Assembly (NCBI RefSeq): GCF_022458985.1
Contig: NC_061781.1
Span: 16,833,001 to 16,897,000, forward strand
Origin: Mugil cephalus
Taxonomy: Eukaryota; Chordata; Actinopteri; Mugiliformes; Mugilidae
DNA length: 64,000 bases
Direction: 5' to 3'
How positions within the stretch are numbered: position 1 is the first letter of the stretch; each line of letters opens with the position of its first letter. A model generated the notes under the pieces. The model made no database searches and was not told the origin of the DNA. It was given only the letters and a program-made list of their open reading frames with translations. Below are positions 34,898 to 46,191 of this stretch, one piece after another. Made by a program: the position numbers and the translations under genes.

Positions 34898-37800
34898 TCA
34901 TCTTAATGACTTGTCCACCCAGTTGTCACCATAGATTGAATTCCGCCTCTCCATGTACTGACTCCTCCTCTTATTGTTTCTCCGCTGATCCGTGTTGTCT
35001 TCCTCTTGATTGTGTCCCTATGAAAAATAATAATAATAATAATAATAATAAAGTTCTGTACAGCCTCTAACGCAGGAGAAAAGTACAATTAAAGTTGACA
35101 AAGCTCTTCTGACCTCTTCTCTTGATCCAGATCGAGTCTGATCCCCGACCGGAAATGTTTGCTCTGCCCTCGACCTGCTTCTTCTACAAAGACAAAGCAG
35201 CGACCAATAACGACATTGTCCTAGTTAGTACAGAGACTGTGTAAGTATAAGCAAAATGAACAGAAGACACACTTCACTGCAGAGCATATACCAATTGCTG
35301 GTTATATCATGCATCAAATCATATTATAACTTGCACACACGGACGACACAGACACACAACACAAAAAAAATAAAAGTACATGTTTTATCAAAGTGAATTT
35401 CAATCCATTTGGTGACTCCTGTTAAACATCTGTCATTTCGAAAAAATAAAAGAGTGTGTCTCAGGGAAGACAACATGGCTTCAGAAAATCCGCATATTTC
35501 AAACTAAAATTAACTACATGTAATCAGGGGATAGTTAGCTACTAGTTAACATATGCGTGCAGAGATATCTGCTCTTACTTTTTGTTTTTAGAAACAGAAA
35601 TAAAATTTAAAAAAAAGACCGGTTTTAAAGTTTTGTTCATTCATTCTCGAACATGATAAAGAAAAATGCATCGAATTTCAATTTTAATTTTTGAATTAAA
35701 GAATGAAAATCAAATAAAAACTCTTTTTTTTTTAAATATCCTTTTCTGATGGGAAAATCCAATGACAAAAACATAGACATTCACAAAGAAGTTGATTTTA
35801 TGCTGGTAACAGAAGTGGACTTAAACCATATTTGTGGTTCTGCATCTTTACTCTGCAGTGCAGTCTGACCTGCAACTTCCCAGAAATGACTACGTTGTGA
35901 TGCAAATCGCAAACAAGTGCGATAGGTCAGGAATCCATTTCCTTTTTCATATCTCGCAGTGGCCAGACACACAGAGAACATTTTATTTCCCTTCTGCTTC
36001 CTGCACACCATCTTCTCTGATGTTTTGTCTGTTTTACATTGTAGTGATATGCCAGTAGAGGTAACAGTTTCTCAACTTTTGAGACATCTTGATTGTTGAA
36101 AGGCTCAAATCTAATGCAGATCTGTCTGTCCATTATCTATCACGGGTTATCCTTTTAAAGGTCCACCTGGGGCTAGAGTCCAACTGGCACTGGGCGAGAA
36201 GCAGGGTGTTATTATTTTATGAAAGAGAAAATCAGCACAAGGTCCATAATTTTGTTGTTCTTTAGCCTCTAACTGAAGTTAAAGTCAGTGGTGTTGTATT
36301 TGGATTGATATAGAACCGCACTCAAAGTGCTTTACACTCACAGTGACACAGCAACTCAAACGACTAACCTGGTCTGTCAACAACCCGCTCTACCCACTTA
36401 AACACGGCCCCGATGTAAAATACACTTCTGCTCATTTCATTAATAGCGTCAACAGTCTTATTTGGTCTGCTATGACCAGTAGCTTATGGTCGACAACATC
36501 AGATAAGATGAAGACAGCAGTGCTCAAATGTTCCAATTTGTCTCCACAATTAAATGTCATGAATTTAACAGTGAAACAATTGTCCTGTGGAAGTCTGATA
36601 ATGCTTTGGCATTTCAGAGACTGTTCTGAGTCCATTCACTGACTTAATGCGTTGGCCATGGTTCACTTTTACGTTTAACGTGTTGTAATTGCAAGTTGCA
36701 GCGACAGTGTGTGGTTCAGTTACACTAAATGCCAGAGGTGTAGCAAGGAAGGTAGGATTCAAACGCAAGATGAACAACACAAAGTAAATTTGACAATGAC
36801 TAAAAATAAAGAACAAACAGGGATATAAATAGTGTAAACTCTTATAAACTCCTGATGGTTTAACGAGGCACATGTGAAACTAATGAGGTGAAGCACAAAA
36901 TAGGACAACACAAAGTACTGTTAAGTAAAAAAAAAAAAAAATGAAAGCCACAAAACTAAAAGTAAAAACAAAAAAACAGCCCATAACCCAAAATACAATT
37001 CATGGCACAAGAAATAAGAGTCTAATACTGTACTATACTATACTATACTGTACTATCTCTTAAACTCGACACATATTAAACACTCTGTTTAAGGCTACAA
37101 ATCAACCACTGAATTGAAGTTTTAAGAGTTAAAGTGGTTAAATTTTTTATTTCAACGAATTAACTGCTAGATGCTAAACTACGTTTTGCACAAACATTAG
37201 AAAACTTTGACACTGGAAGATTGAAAAGTCCAGATTTAGAGTATAATGACATGAGTAATAAAACACTCGCGTCCATGTGCAGTTCAGCACTCTAAGTTAT
37301 CATGCAGAAAATTGTAAGTCAGCAGTCTCTCCACCGTTGTGCAGCCATCTACTCTCAACCATCACTACAGAAGTGTTTAATTTCTATTACAGCGAGGTGA
37401 AGAAGTGGGCTGCTGGATTCAGATGTCATCACAACTCGGGAGACCAGTGACATGACACTGACAACAAAAAGGCGAGTGCTTCCAGACTGCTGCACTATGT
37501 GTGTCATCTAGGAAGGGACTAACAGCAACGTGCATAAACATCCTAGGTTTTCAAAAAGTACAACACAAACTGTGAATTTAGAAATTATTATTTGTAATTT
37601 TGCATAACACGTGCTATTAAGTGCACATAAACGTATTTGTTCATTATGAATCTGAAGCTGAAAGGCATCACTCACCTCCAGAGGCAGACAGCTGATGCGA
37701 TGACACATAGAAGCAATAGAGTTGTAGATGTGAGTACGTATGGTAAATATGATGAGCTGTTTTCTACATAAAATGAGATCAGAATTATATTTAAGTATTT

Positions 37801-38623
37801 TTTCAGTTTAAACTGTTTGAACTGTATGAAGCATGTTGCAGAAATTATTTGCTGTGTTTTGCTCTGCTCTACCTACCTTCAATGTCCTCAGACACAGTTA
37901 AATTCCAGGAAACACTGTTTAAGCCTCGTCTGGCAGTTACACTACATGAATAAAGTCCTGCATCTTCAGGTTGAGCACTGAAAATATATAACTTTAAAGG
38001 ATCTATTCTCAGTCTGTCAGAGGATACATTTGAAAAAGTCTGATTTATCAGGATAGAATGTTTATAAATGAAGCTTTTAAAGTTCCAGGTAATTTCCGAC
38101 GCATTTTCTCTGGATACGTTGCAGTGGAACGTGACTGAGTCTCCTCTGGATACTGGCATATCCCTGTGGTCAGTTACTGAGATCTCTGAAGTTGAAAGGA
38201 AACAATCCATCATGATGAAATAAAATGTGCACTTAAATCTGCATAAAAGCATCACAAACACAAACCTCCTCTTTACCTGCAAAGACACGACGCGCTAGCA
38301 GCACAATGAGGAGCAGAGCTGCTTGGTTTTGGCTGAACATCATGACCATCAGACAGAGAATGACACTCTGGAACTGTCGGCTCTAAACATAAATGTGGAG
38401 GCGCTGAGAAAAGGAAGTGGTTAGTTGCTAACATTGCTAATATTGAACAAAGCAATACAAATAATCAGCATAAGATTTAATGATCAAATAAACCCAGAGA
38501 AAACAACATCATTACTGTACCTGTAAGGACACGACACAAAACCAGTAGCAGAGTGAAGAACACAGCGGCTTGGTTTACACGAGACATGGTGACCATCAGA
38601 CAGCGAAGGAGGGACTGGAACAT
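34898..38623 (-). CDS. Type II IgSF receptor, intact copy (gene 7)
   Basis: Exons: leader A 38,521-38,623; leader B 38,277-38,349; Ig 37,877-38,185; TM 37,676-37,763; tail 1 35,114-35,183; tail 2 34,898-35,017. Phases fit throughout: Ig to TM at phase 1, TM to tail 1 at phase 2, tail 1 to tail 2 at phase 0, ending in TGA. The Ig domain has VSRGDSVTFHCNVS, ITWNF and EDAGLYSC. TM: YLPYVLTSTTLLLLCVIASA then VCLW. The tail is about 64 residues: basic RRSRSRAEQTF, acidic NQEEDNTDQRR, then basic SQYMERRNSIYGDNWVDKSL. Two tyrosines are present but no classical ITIM or ITAM spacing. The open frame depends on CGA in tail 1, where the pseudogene twin at 21-25 kb has TGA. The intron between tail and TM is 2.5 kb and contains interspersed repeats only. 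A membrane recognition receptor is inferred. Confidence 0.78.
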
Positions 38624-38639
38624 TACCACGTGTTTTGAA

Positions 38640-39705
38640 ATGGAGTGTGTATGTAGGTGCAACAGAAAGGAAGTGGTTAGTTGCACTTGAACAACAAAAA
38701 AACAACAATAAAAAAAATAATAATGATGCGTAAGTCACACATCCATGTAAAATCTAACATGAATTACTGATTTAATGTTTCAACTTGACTGAAAATAAAC
38801 CATGAGATTTATTTCTCGTCACTATAATCATATGATGAGCTGAAATATAAAATGCAGGAAAACCTCCTCTCACGCTGAAGACACGTTGGCCTCACGCTGT
38901 GAACACTGAGCATCCTTTACTTGAATGCATGTATCGTGTATGTGCAATAACCACATCTTGTTGGTTGGAGAGTTTAAAACACTTTGATGAGGCCTGAGTC
39001 TGCTGACTTGAAGCATTTCTAACCATCTAATATTATATAGTTTTGTGTGACTGCCTTGAAATATGAGAGACCCATGAGTTAGCTTTGAGTTAACTTTATT
39101 TACATTATAACAACATAACAACTGTAACCCTTAACATGAAGACTGTTGTTTGTGGTTTCTTAATGTGTTCTTGTCTCTTCTGCCTCTCAGTCTGCTCTCC
39201 TCTCTTCTGATTTTCTTTGAAGAAACACTTTTATATCGTCACAATCCAGGTACATGTCACAACAACAAATTAATCCAACAACCAAAGAGTGGAAAAATAC
39301 AGGAAATGACGCAGAACAAGAAACACACAAGAAGGACAGGAAACACAAAGAAAACCAAACAGGGTCACAGGAAATACTCAAAACACAGAACCATGACACA
39401 TTTGAGTCTTTAGCGACATCTACTGGACAATGAAATAAACAAAACATGAAGAGCATAAAATTCAAACACAGATGATCTGCATGCAAGAAAAAAAAAGATT
39501 AAACATTTCAAAACATAAGATAAACTTTGGTACTTTTCCTTATTGCAATAACTATACACAGACACATCATTTTCACATGTAATGAAATACTTTCTTTCTC
39601 TTGTACTTTGTGCCTGTCAGCTCAGTGGACTCGACAGATTTACAGGAGTCTCTCAGAGCTCATGATTGGTCTATACACTGCACGTCTGTAGGGTTGAGGA
39701 TGGGC
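38640..39705. repeat. Array spacer between genes 7 and 8
   Basis: Same content as the other spacers: leader A flank, plus-strand signal-like frame near 39,136, truncated dispersed repeat at about 39,275-39,405. Confidence 0.6.
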
Positions 39706-39865
39706 CACCTATGTGAATGAAAGTAAATGGATAAGAAATAGGTGATATTGACTAAAAAATACATTGTGACACTTTAATTTGTGTATTATTAAAGTTCCTC
39801 TAACCTCTCCTCCCAATAGACCTTGATACTGAGCCTGGCTCAGGATCCTGCTCTCATACGAATTT

Positions 39866-41858
39866 TCAGGTCCTGGCTCGACATCTTCTGCAAACACAAA
39901 AGCAAAACTGAATAAATATCATCAGTTAAATGTTAAAAGTACAAATTCTGCTGCACACGATCCAAGATTTTTACAATATTGGCTGTAAAACACATTTTAT
40001 CTTAAAAACCACTAGATTACACAGATAAAACTGACAAGCTCTTCTACGGCGTTGATGCTCTCGTCTACTTCTTCAAACTGGGGATTTTCACGCTACCAGC
40101 TTCACTAAATAAGCAGCTCACTCAACCTGACTTAGAAAAAGTTTAACTGAACCTTTAAGTCTCTGACAGAGCTATTAAAATCCATCAAGCTCAACATATT
40201 AAAATGTTTTTTTTTAACACTTAGTGTACCTATATATATATTTCTTTTCAAACACCACAATTTATCATTAATATTGAATTTGAATGTCATATTCCAACTT
40301 ATCATGTTATAAGTGGATGAGAAATGAATAAAAATGCTTCAGAAAAGAAAGATAATGAGAGAATAATATGATTCTTCTCCACATCAGAATAACATGTAAT
40401 TACATCTAGAACTGGTAAAGTTTCTAAGTTGATCAAGAAACTTCTCAAAACTACTACTTTTATTTTGTCACCTTAGCAGCAATGGACCCATTTCACCACT
40501 GATACAGTATAATTGATGTTAATGATTAAACCTACATTTTGTTTATTAGTGAGACAGTTTTAGTTTTGCGTGTGAGTCCTCACTCATGTCGTTCACTGAG
40601 GCCGTTGTTAACAAGTCAAAATGTCTGCTGTAATACAGAGACATGACTTAACATTTCTACAATGCACTGAAAATGTTTTTTATGACTAAAAATTAGAACA
40701 ATGTGTAAAGTCTATTTCAATTTAGAACAAATAAAAAACAGGAATGAAATACAACTCTCTCAGTCCAGTTGTCATATATGAAGTCAGTATCAGCAAAGAT
40801 TGATTTAAAAAAAAAAAAAAAAAATGGTGAATTTGCTTGAACCTGCTTCCAAATAATATATATAAGGATGTAATTTTTGTAATAACAGTAGACAGGAAGT
40901 AAAAATTCTCACTCACCTCCAGAGGCAGACAGCTGATACGACGCCACATAGAAGCAATAAAGTTGCAGATGTGAGTACGTATAGTAAATACCACGATGAA
41001 CTGGTTTCTGATAAAATAAAATCAGAATTACATTTATGTAGTTTTAAGGTTGAACTGTGTGATGCATGTTGCAGAAATGATGAGCCATGTTTTTTACTCT
41101 ACCTACCTTCAATGTCCTCAGACACAGTTAAATTCCAGGAAAAACTGCATAAGCCTCGTCTGGAAGTTACACTACATGAATAAAGTCCTGCATCTTCAGG
41201 TTGAGCACTGAAAATATTTAACTTTAAAGGATCTATTCTCAGTCTGTCAGAGGATACATTTGAAAAAGTCTGATTTATCAGGATAGAATGTTTATAAATG
41301 AAGCTTTTAAAGTTCCAGGTAATTTCCGACGCATTTTCTCTGGATACGTTGCAGTGGAACGTGACTGAGTCTCCTCTGGATACCAGCATATCCCTGTGCT
41401 CATCAGTTTCAAACCCTGAAGTTGAAAGGAAACAATCCATCATGATGAAATAAAACATGCACTTAAATCCATATGAAAGCATCAGAAACACAAACCTCCT
41501 CTTTACCTGCAAAGACACGGTGCGCTAGCAGCACAATGAGGAGCAGAACTGCTTGGTTTTGGCTGAACATCATGACCATCAGACAGAGACTGACACTCTG
41601 GAACTTTGTCGTCGGCTCTAAACATAAATGTGGAGGCGGTGAGAAAAGGAAGTGGTTAGTTGCTAACATTGCTAATATTGAACAAAGCAATACAAATAAT
41701 CAGCGTAAAATTTAATGATCAAATAAACCCAGAAAAAACAACATCATTACTGTACCTGTAAGGACATGACACAAAACCAGCAGCAGAGTGAAGAGCACAG
41801 CGGCTTGGTTTACACGAGACGTGGTGACCATCAGACAGAGAAGGAGGGACTGGAACAT
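39866..41858 (-). CDS. Type I IgSF receptor, single Ig domain (gene 8)
   Basis: Exons: leader A 41,756-41,858; leader B 41,507-41,579; Ig 41,107-41,416; TM 40,917-41,007; tail 39,866-39,887. The Ig exon starts in frame with GFETDEHRDMLVSRGDS, like gene 1 and the copy at 61.1 kb, and ends CSVTSRRGLCSFSWNL, where an extra Cys replaces Asn/Ser of other copies. TM: WYLLYVLTSATLLLLCG then VVSAVCLW. The tail is RRCRART then TGA. The optional terminal exon 40,546-40,627 is shortened by exactly one codon and stays open. This is the segmental duplicate of the three-Ig gene 5. Confidence 0.74.
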
Positions 41859-42039
41859 TACCACGTGTTTTTAAATGTAGTGTGTATGTAGGTGCAACAG
41901 AAAGGAAGTGGTTAGTTGCACTTGAACAACAAAAAAACATAAACAAAAAATAAATAATAATGTGTAAGTCACACATCCATATAAAATCCAATAAGATATC
42001 GCCATTAGCTTCTAGGGGGGATTGTTTGGTGACTTTGTT

Positions 42040-42252
42040 ATGAGAATGAGATTAGTGGAGATTAAGAGTTACACATGCAGTCTGCAAAGATGGCTGATGA
42101 GAGCAGAGGCGTGTGAGACTGAGAAGAAGAGTGCTGTGCTGTACTAGCAAACATATTGCTGTACACAGAATAAATCTCCTCCTGCTGGTTGAATCGAGAA
42201 CTGTGGTCCTTCCTTCTTTGACACAACACAACACAACGCAGACCGGTTACAT
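42040..42252. mobile_element. LTR-like fragment
   Basis: A sequence with an AATAAA (about 42,169), a short downstream region and an end in CCGGTTACA resembles the R-U5 side of an LTR. It starts just where the receptor array is cut (about 41,993). No target duplication or internal genes were found, so this is tentative. Confidence 0.25.
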
Positions 42253-42262
42253 AAGCACTTAA

Positions 42263-42523
42263 TCACATAGAAACTAAACATTCTGAGTAAGGAGTAGGTG
42301 GCCGATACACCACAACAAAGAGAATTGTTTTTTGTGTTTTCCATTCTGGATGAGCAAGACTAACAGTAAGGCTTTCAAACAAATTAAAGCTTTGCTTAGG
42401 TCTAGGATGAAAACATAAATAAGAGTGGAAGATCGCTGCCACTCCTCCTCCTCGGCCTGTGCCGCGAGGAATGTGATAGTTACTATGACTGAGTGACGTG
42501 GAATTGTGATTTTGGTGCAACAC
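42263..42523 (-). mobile_element. LINE endonuclease-domain fragment
   Basis: The minus-strand frame contains HIPRGTGRGGGVAAIFHS, NLFESLTVSL and ILFVVVYRPP, which match the apurinic-endonuclease domain of fish non-LTR retrotransposons (the RGGGVA and YRPP blocks). Both ends are truncated; no reverse transcriptase follows. Confidence 0.7.
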
Positions 42524-42713
42524 TAGTCAGTGGTCAACATGAAATTCAAAACAATACTGAAAAATATGGAAAAGAAAAGCTAACGATCATCTTCTAGTTT
42601 ATTGAGGGGAGATGTGCTAACACAGTTTAGGTCGACTATTTCACAACCAATAGCACTTATTTTGATTTTGACAAATTTCATGATTCATCATTGTTTTTTC
42701 TTTCTCTCTGCAG

Positions 42714-45194
42714 ATAAGTGGTGAGGGTTGATTTCATGGCATAAACTGGTGGTTAAGAACTCCACTCCTTTCCATGCTGAACTGTACAGTGAAGCAGTGC
42801 GCTCCACAGTAGGAGAAACCTTAGTCAAAGAACCCAATGTTGAGCAGCTACCGAGATGCAGTGGAAAGGCACTCAGTACAAAAAGAGACTCTGTGTTTAA
42901 ACCAAGGTGAGGCACTTCAATTCAAACAGACTGAGCTCATGCTTGTGATGCAGGACCAGCACATATACTTTATTGTTACACCTCATGATGTGTCCTATAT
43001 GCCAGCATTTTTATTGTATGAAGTGAAACAAGCATGAAATGTTGGAAGCCTGAGCGGAAACTAGATTATTACTGTTTGCATGTGTACAAGCTTTGTGGGA
43101 CAAGAGTAATTTCACTGAAGAATAGCATTGTGAGTCAACTGGAGTTTGAGAGATTAAAATGTGACAGTAACAGTATTTTTCATCCCTTCTAGTCCTCCTA
43201 GTCATGGATGCAGAGAGTCCGCTTCTGTCTTTCATCAAATCAGTGCCTAAACTGAGAGACCCTGAGCCTTTGCTGGAGCATCTGCAATGTTTAGGAGTTG
43301 AGGACCTGAGCTACCTGCAGGAGAGTGACCTCCTTTCTGTCCTCAGACCAGTTGAAGCCAGGAAACGTTTGTCACTATTCAAAAAGACAAGTATGTGTTT
43401 CAGTTTGTGCAGAATAAACTTTCACATTAGAAAAATGTGCATAGTCAAACTCTACTTATTAGGTCCACCTGTTCTAATCAATGCAGTCCAATACAGCAGT
43501 TCTACTTTGAATTATACTTCAAAGAATCTTCTCTACATTTTTGTTGATGTTTTGAAAAAGGTGATGACTATACACCACACCTTGTTCTTCACTGATTTCA
43601 TAGTGGGTCTTAGTGGTGGTGTACTGCATTATATTGAGAAAGGAACAGTTTAAAATATATCAATGGCTACTGAGGATAGAATTATGTTAGATATTAATAT
43701 ACCCAGATTGAGCTATGTGATGTCTGTGTTTAAATGTTACTACTATTTGTCCTTCTCACTCACCTCCAGAGGCAGACAGCTGATACGATGACACATAGAA
43801 GCAATAAAGTTCCACGTAAGAGTACGTATAGTAAATACCACGATGAACTGGTTTCTGGATAAAATAAAATCAGAATTATATTTATGTAGTTTTAAGTTTG
43901 AACTGTGTGATGCATGTTGCAGAAATGATGAACCATGTTTTTTACTCTACCTACCTTCAATGTCCTCAGACACAGTTAAATTCCAGAAAACACTGTATAA
44001 GCCTCGTCTGGAAGTTACACTACATGAATAAAGTCCTGCATCTTCAGGTTGAGCACTGAAAACATTATATTGAGAAAGGAACAGTTTAAAAATATATCAA
44101 TGGCTACTGAGGATAGAATTATGTTAGATATTAATATACCCAGATTGAGCTATGTGATGTCTGTGTTTAAATGTTACTACTATTTGTCCTTTAGTAAGGC
44201 CAACAACATGTCTTGGACAGTCCTCCAAGCAGCCAGAGCAACCAACAGTTTAGCAGAGCCAGTACCACTACAAGTCCAGTAACACAGTCTGACCAGATGC
44301 CCCTCTCTGGTGAGTACATGCATCTGTTGCGCACAATTACTCTTTTGGGTTAAATGGGCTGAAAAATAATATAATCTACCTGTAACTTACTGTAATATAG
44401 TACAATCAGCAGCAGTGAATTGACAGTGTGCTTATAAATCAGTATCATCAGCTGGGTCTATCTTCTCTAGATTCTGATTCAGTAGCAAATGACACACAAC
44501 TAATCAGGGATGAACACAGGATATTTTATTACGATGTACAGAAAAAAATGATTTTTGTATCCAGCAGTAGCAATAGTTCCCCCAAAATCAATATGCTGTT
44601 CATTTAGTTCCCATGTATAGGCAGCCTGGTGTGTATTTTCTTTGTAGTGTGTTATGTTAAGATCTCACAAGCTTGTCTGTCCCAAAGCAACGGTGTCATC
44701 TATAGTGGGACTCGTGTGACTGCTGTGGTGTTGGAAAAGGCTGGATATTCTTACACCTTTATCCTGGTCCTGCCTCTTAAACTGTTATTAGCTGTTATTA
44801 TTTAATAACAGCTAATGGTTTCTGTCTTCTCTTCAGGTGGTTACAGCTCAGAAACTGCAACTTCACTATGGTCAACAAGTAGTTCAAGTATGGACACCAC
44901 ACCTCGTCAACTGTCTGGATCGAGTATGGATTAATTTCTAGTGAGGTTTGATGAAGTTTGTAATCAGTGTTGTGGATGTACGGTGACTTGACCAGGTTAT
45001 GGATGCCGTGTATGTAAATTGGTAACTCAACAATTTTTTTTTCTTTTTCTTTTTTTTTTTTTTTTTACTTTTCTGTCATGACCAGTTCAGTTGAATTTTA
45101 TAGTTTTTTTTTGTTTGTTTCAGAATCAGTCATTTTAATTGAATTGATTTTTGAATATTGCTGTAATAATGGTTACCTGCTACGGTTGAATAAA
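42714..45194 (+). CDS. Small gene with SAM-like N-terminal domain and Ser/Thr-rich tail
   Basis: Coding exons: 43,204-43,390, 44,199-44,309 and 44,837-44,934, all joined in phase 1. A plausible 5' UTR exon is 42,714-42,908 (ctctgcag acceptor, gtgagg donor) and a polyadenylation signal AATAAA is at 45,189. The 131-residue product opens MDAESPLLSFIKSVP and has a helical, Leu-rich segment (LLEHLQCLGVEDLSYL, ESDLLSVLRPVEARKRL) typical of SAM-fold domains. A Ser/Thr/Gln-rich remainder (SPPSSQSNQQF, SSETATSLWSTSSS) ends at TAA. I recall large fish families (annotated SAMD3-like) that begin this way and continue into a longer C-terminus; here the gene stops early, so it may be truncated or an alternative form. 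Intron 1 was invaded by a receptor fragment, but the exon 2 acceptor survives. Confidence 0.6.
43627..44192. repeat. About 130-bp direct repeats flanking a receptor TM/Ig fragment
   Basis: 43,627-43,754 and 44,063-44,192 are near-identical (CATTATATTGAGAAAGGAAC through TACTACTATTTGTCCTT; one extra A in the right copy). The insert 43,755-44,062 is a receptor piece in minus orientation: TM exon (from CTCACTCACCTCCAGAGG, about 43,764-43,854), intron, and the 3' third of an Ig exon (43,957-44,062, ending at the DAGLYSC region and FSAQ segment). It has no leader or tail and is non-functional. The repeat is intronic sequence of the host gene, so it was duplicated when the fragment was inserted. Confidence 0.85.
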
Positions 45195-45199
45195 AATAC

Positions 45200-45890
45200 G
45201 GAGAATGGGAAATTGTAGCTGTTCTTGTTCAGCTTGGTCTCACTGAAACGCAGCAATTAATTTCCCGCTGGCCAAAAACCGGTTTATACCATTTAAAATT
45301 AAAATAATTCTGGTGTTGTTAGGTGAGTATATATATTTTTTTAAAATATATATATAAAAAAATTATATATATTTTTAAAATATATCCTTTAAATATTCAG
45401 GAAATCAATGTAAAAAAAAATTACAATAAACAGTAAATTGTTGCAATTGTTCACCCAATATGTAGTTACCTTTTTCTGACATGTTTTGAAAGATCAAATT
45501 ATTGTTGTATACTGTTATATTACATCTAATATAGTCATATACAGCCTTTCTAAACAAAATGATGCCATTAAAACCAATTAATAAGAGCATATTTCTGTAA
45601 CTTTAAGCATTATTATTCATATATACATAAATCAAAAAATAAAAATATGGTTTACTTTAAAAAAAACAAATAATGACTGTAACAAAGAGACAGTCTTTTG
45701 AACGAGTCTTTAAAAGGAAGGGCTGAAGGTACGGTTACCTTCAAAGAGTCACAAATTGAGTCAGTTGAAACTAATTTAAAACGTTGTTCGCGTTTTTTTT
45801 TTTTTTTTTTTCTCTACATTCTTCTCTACAATCAATAATCTCTGTTACACATGACAGAGCAAAAACGATGAAAATTAAGCAGTTTACCTT
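45200..45890. other. AT-rich intergenic region
   Basis: Contains an (AT)n/A-T palindromic tract at about 45,330-45,390. From about 45,650 it becomes the block shared with 2.88-3.5 kb. No gene seen. Confidence 0.6.
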
Positions 45891-45897
45891 CGGAGTT

Positions 45898-45978
45898 TCT
45901 GCTCATCAGTGTAACCGACAGCACCAACAGGAGTCTACAGCAAACGGAGAAATGACGGTTCAGGAAAAAGTTCCCCAT
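45898..45978 (-). pseudogene. Orphan leader exon of a nectin-like gene
   Basis: Reads MGNFFLNRHFSVCC, LLLVLSVTLMS, ends GAAG|gtaaac, and is a close match to the leaders at 3,186-3,276 (same strand) and 48,058-48,142 (opposite strand). No Ig exon follows downstream on the minus strand (42-45.9 kb holds the SAM-like gene and LINE pieces), so it appears orphaned. It stands head-to-head with the intact nectin-like gene, 2.08 kb apart. Confidence 0.65.
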
Positions 45979-46191
45979 AATGGACAAAATTGGACAAACT
46001 TTTTTTCTTAAGAAAAAGACGTAGCTCCATAGTCCATTCCCTCATGCGCTATTCTCTACTCTCTGCACTGCAGACTCACGGCCACTGGGTGACTTTTCGA
46101 CCCTCACCACGCCCACGTAAAAGGTGTGACCGATAACGTCATGTGACCTATTGGCCCAAAATCAGTGTAGAACAGTAGATCTACACATCAG

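Larger units (their letters stand above)
31409..41990. repeat. Second copy of an 11-kb segmental duplication (first copy 17,802-29,380)
   Basis: Both segments begin at AACTTGCACCACAAATATTA and carry, in order, the 240-bp repeat pair with leader fragment, a piggyBac-type element, the decayed receptor, the type II receptor and a type I receptor, ending in the leader A flank (ACACATCCATGTAAAAT). Offset is about 13.6 kb. Similarity is high throughout, but there are scattered substitutions and indels (Ig exon number, microsatellite length, 43 bp in the piggyBac element), so it is not a simple assembly repeat. Confidence 0.85.

Noticed and set aside
17800..42000. Regular repeats as a CRISPR-like or satellite array
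   Set aside because: Units are multi-kilobase and contain exons and introns; spacing is irregular and the organism is a eukaryote.
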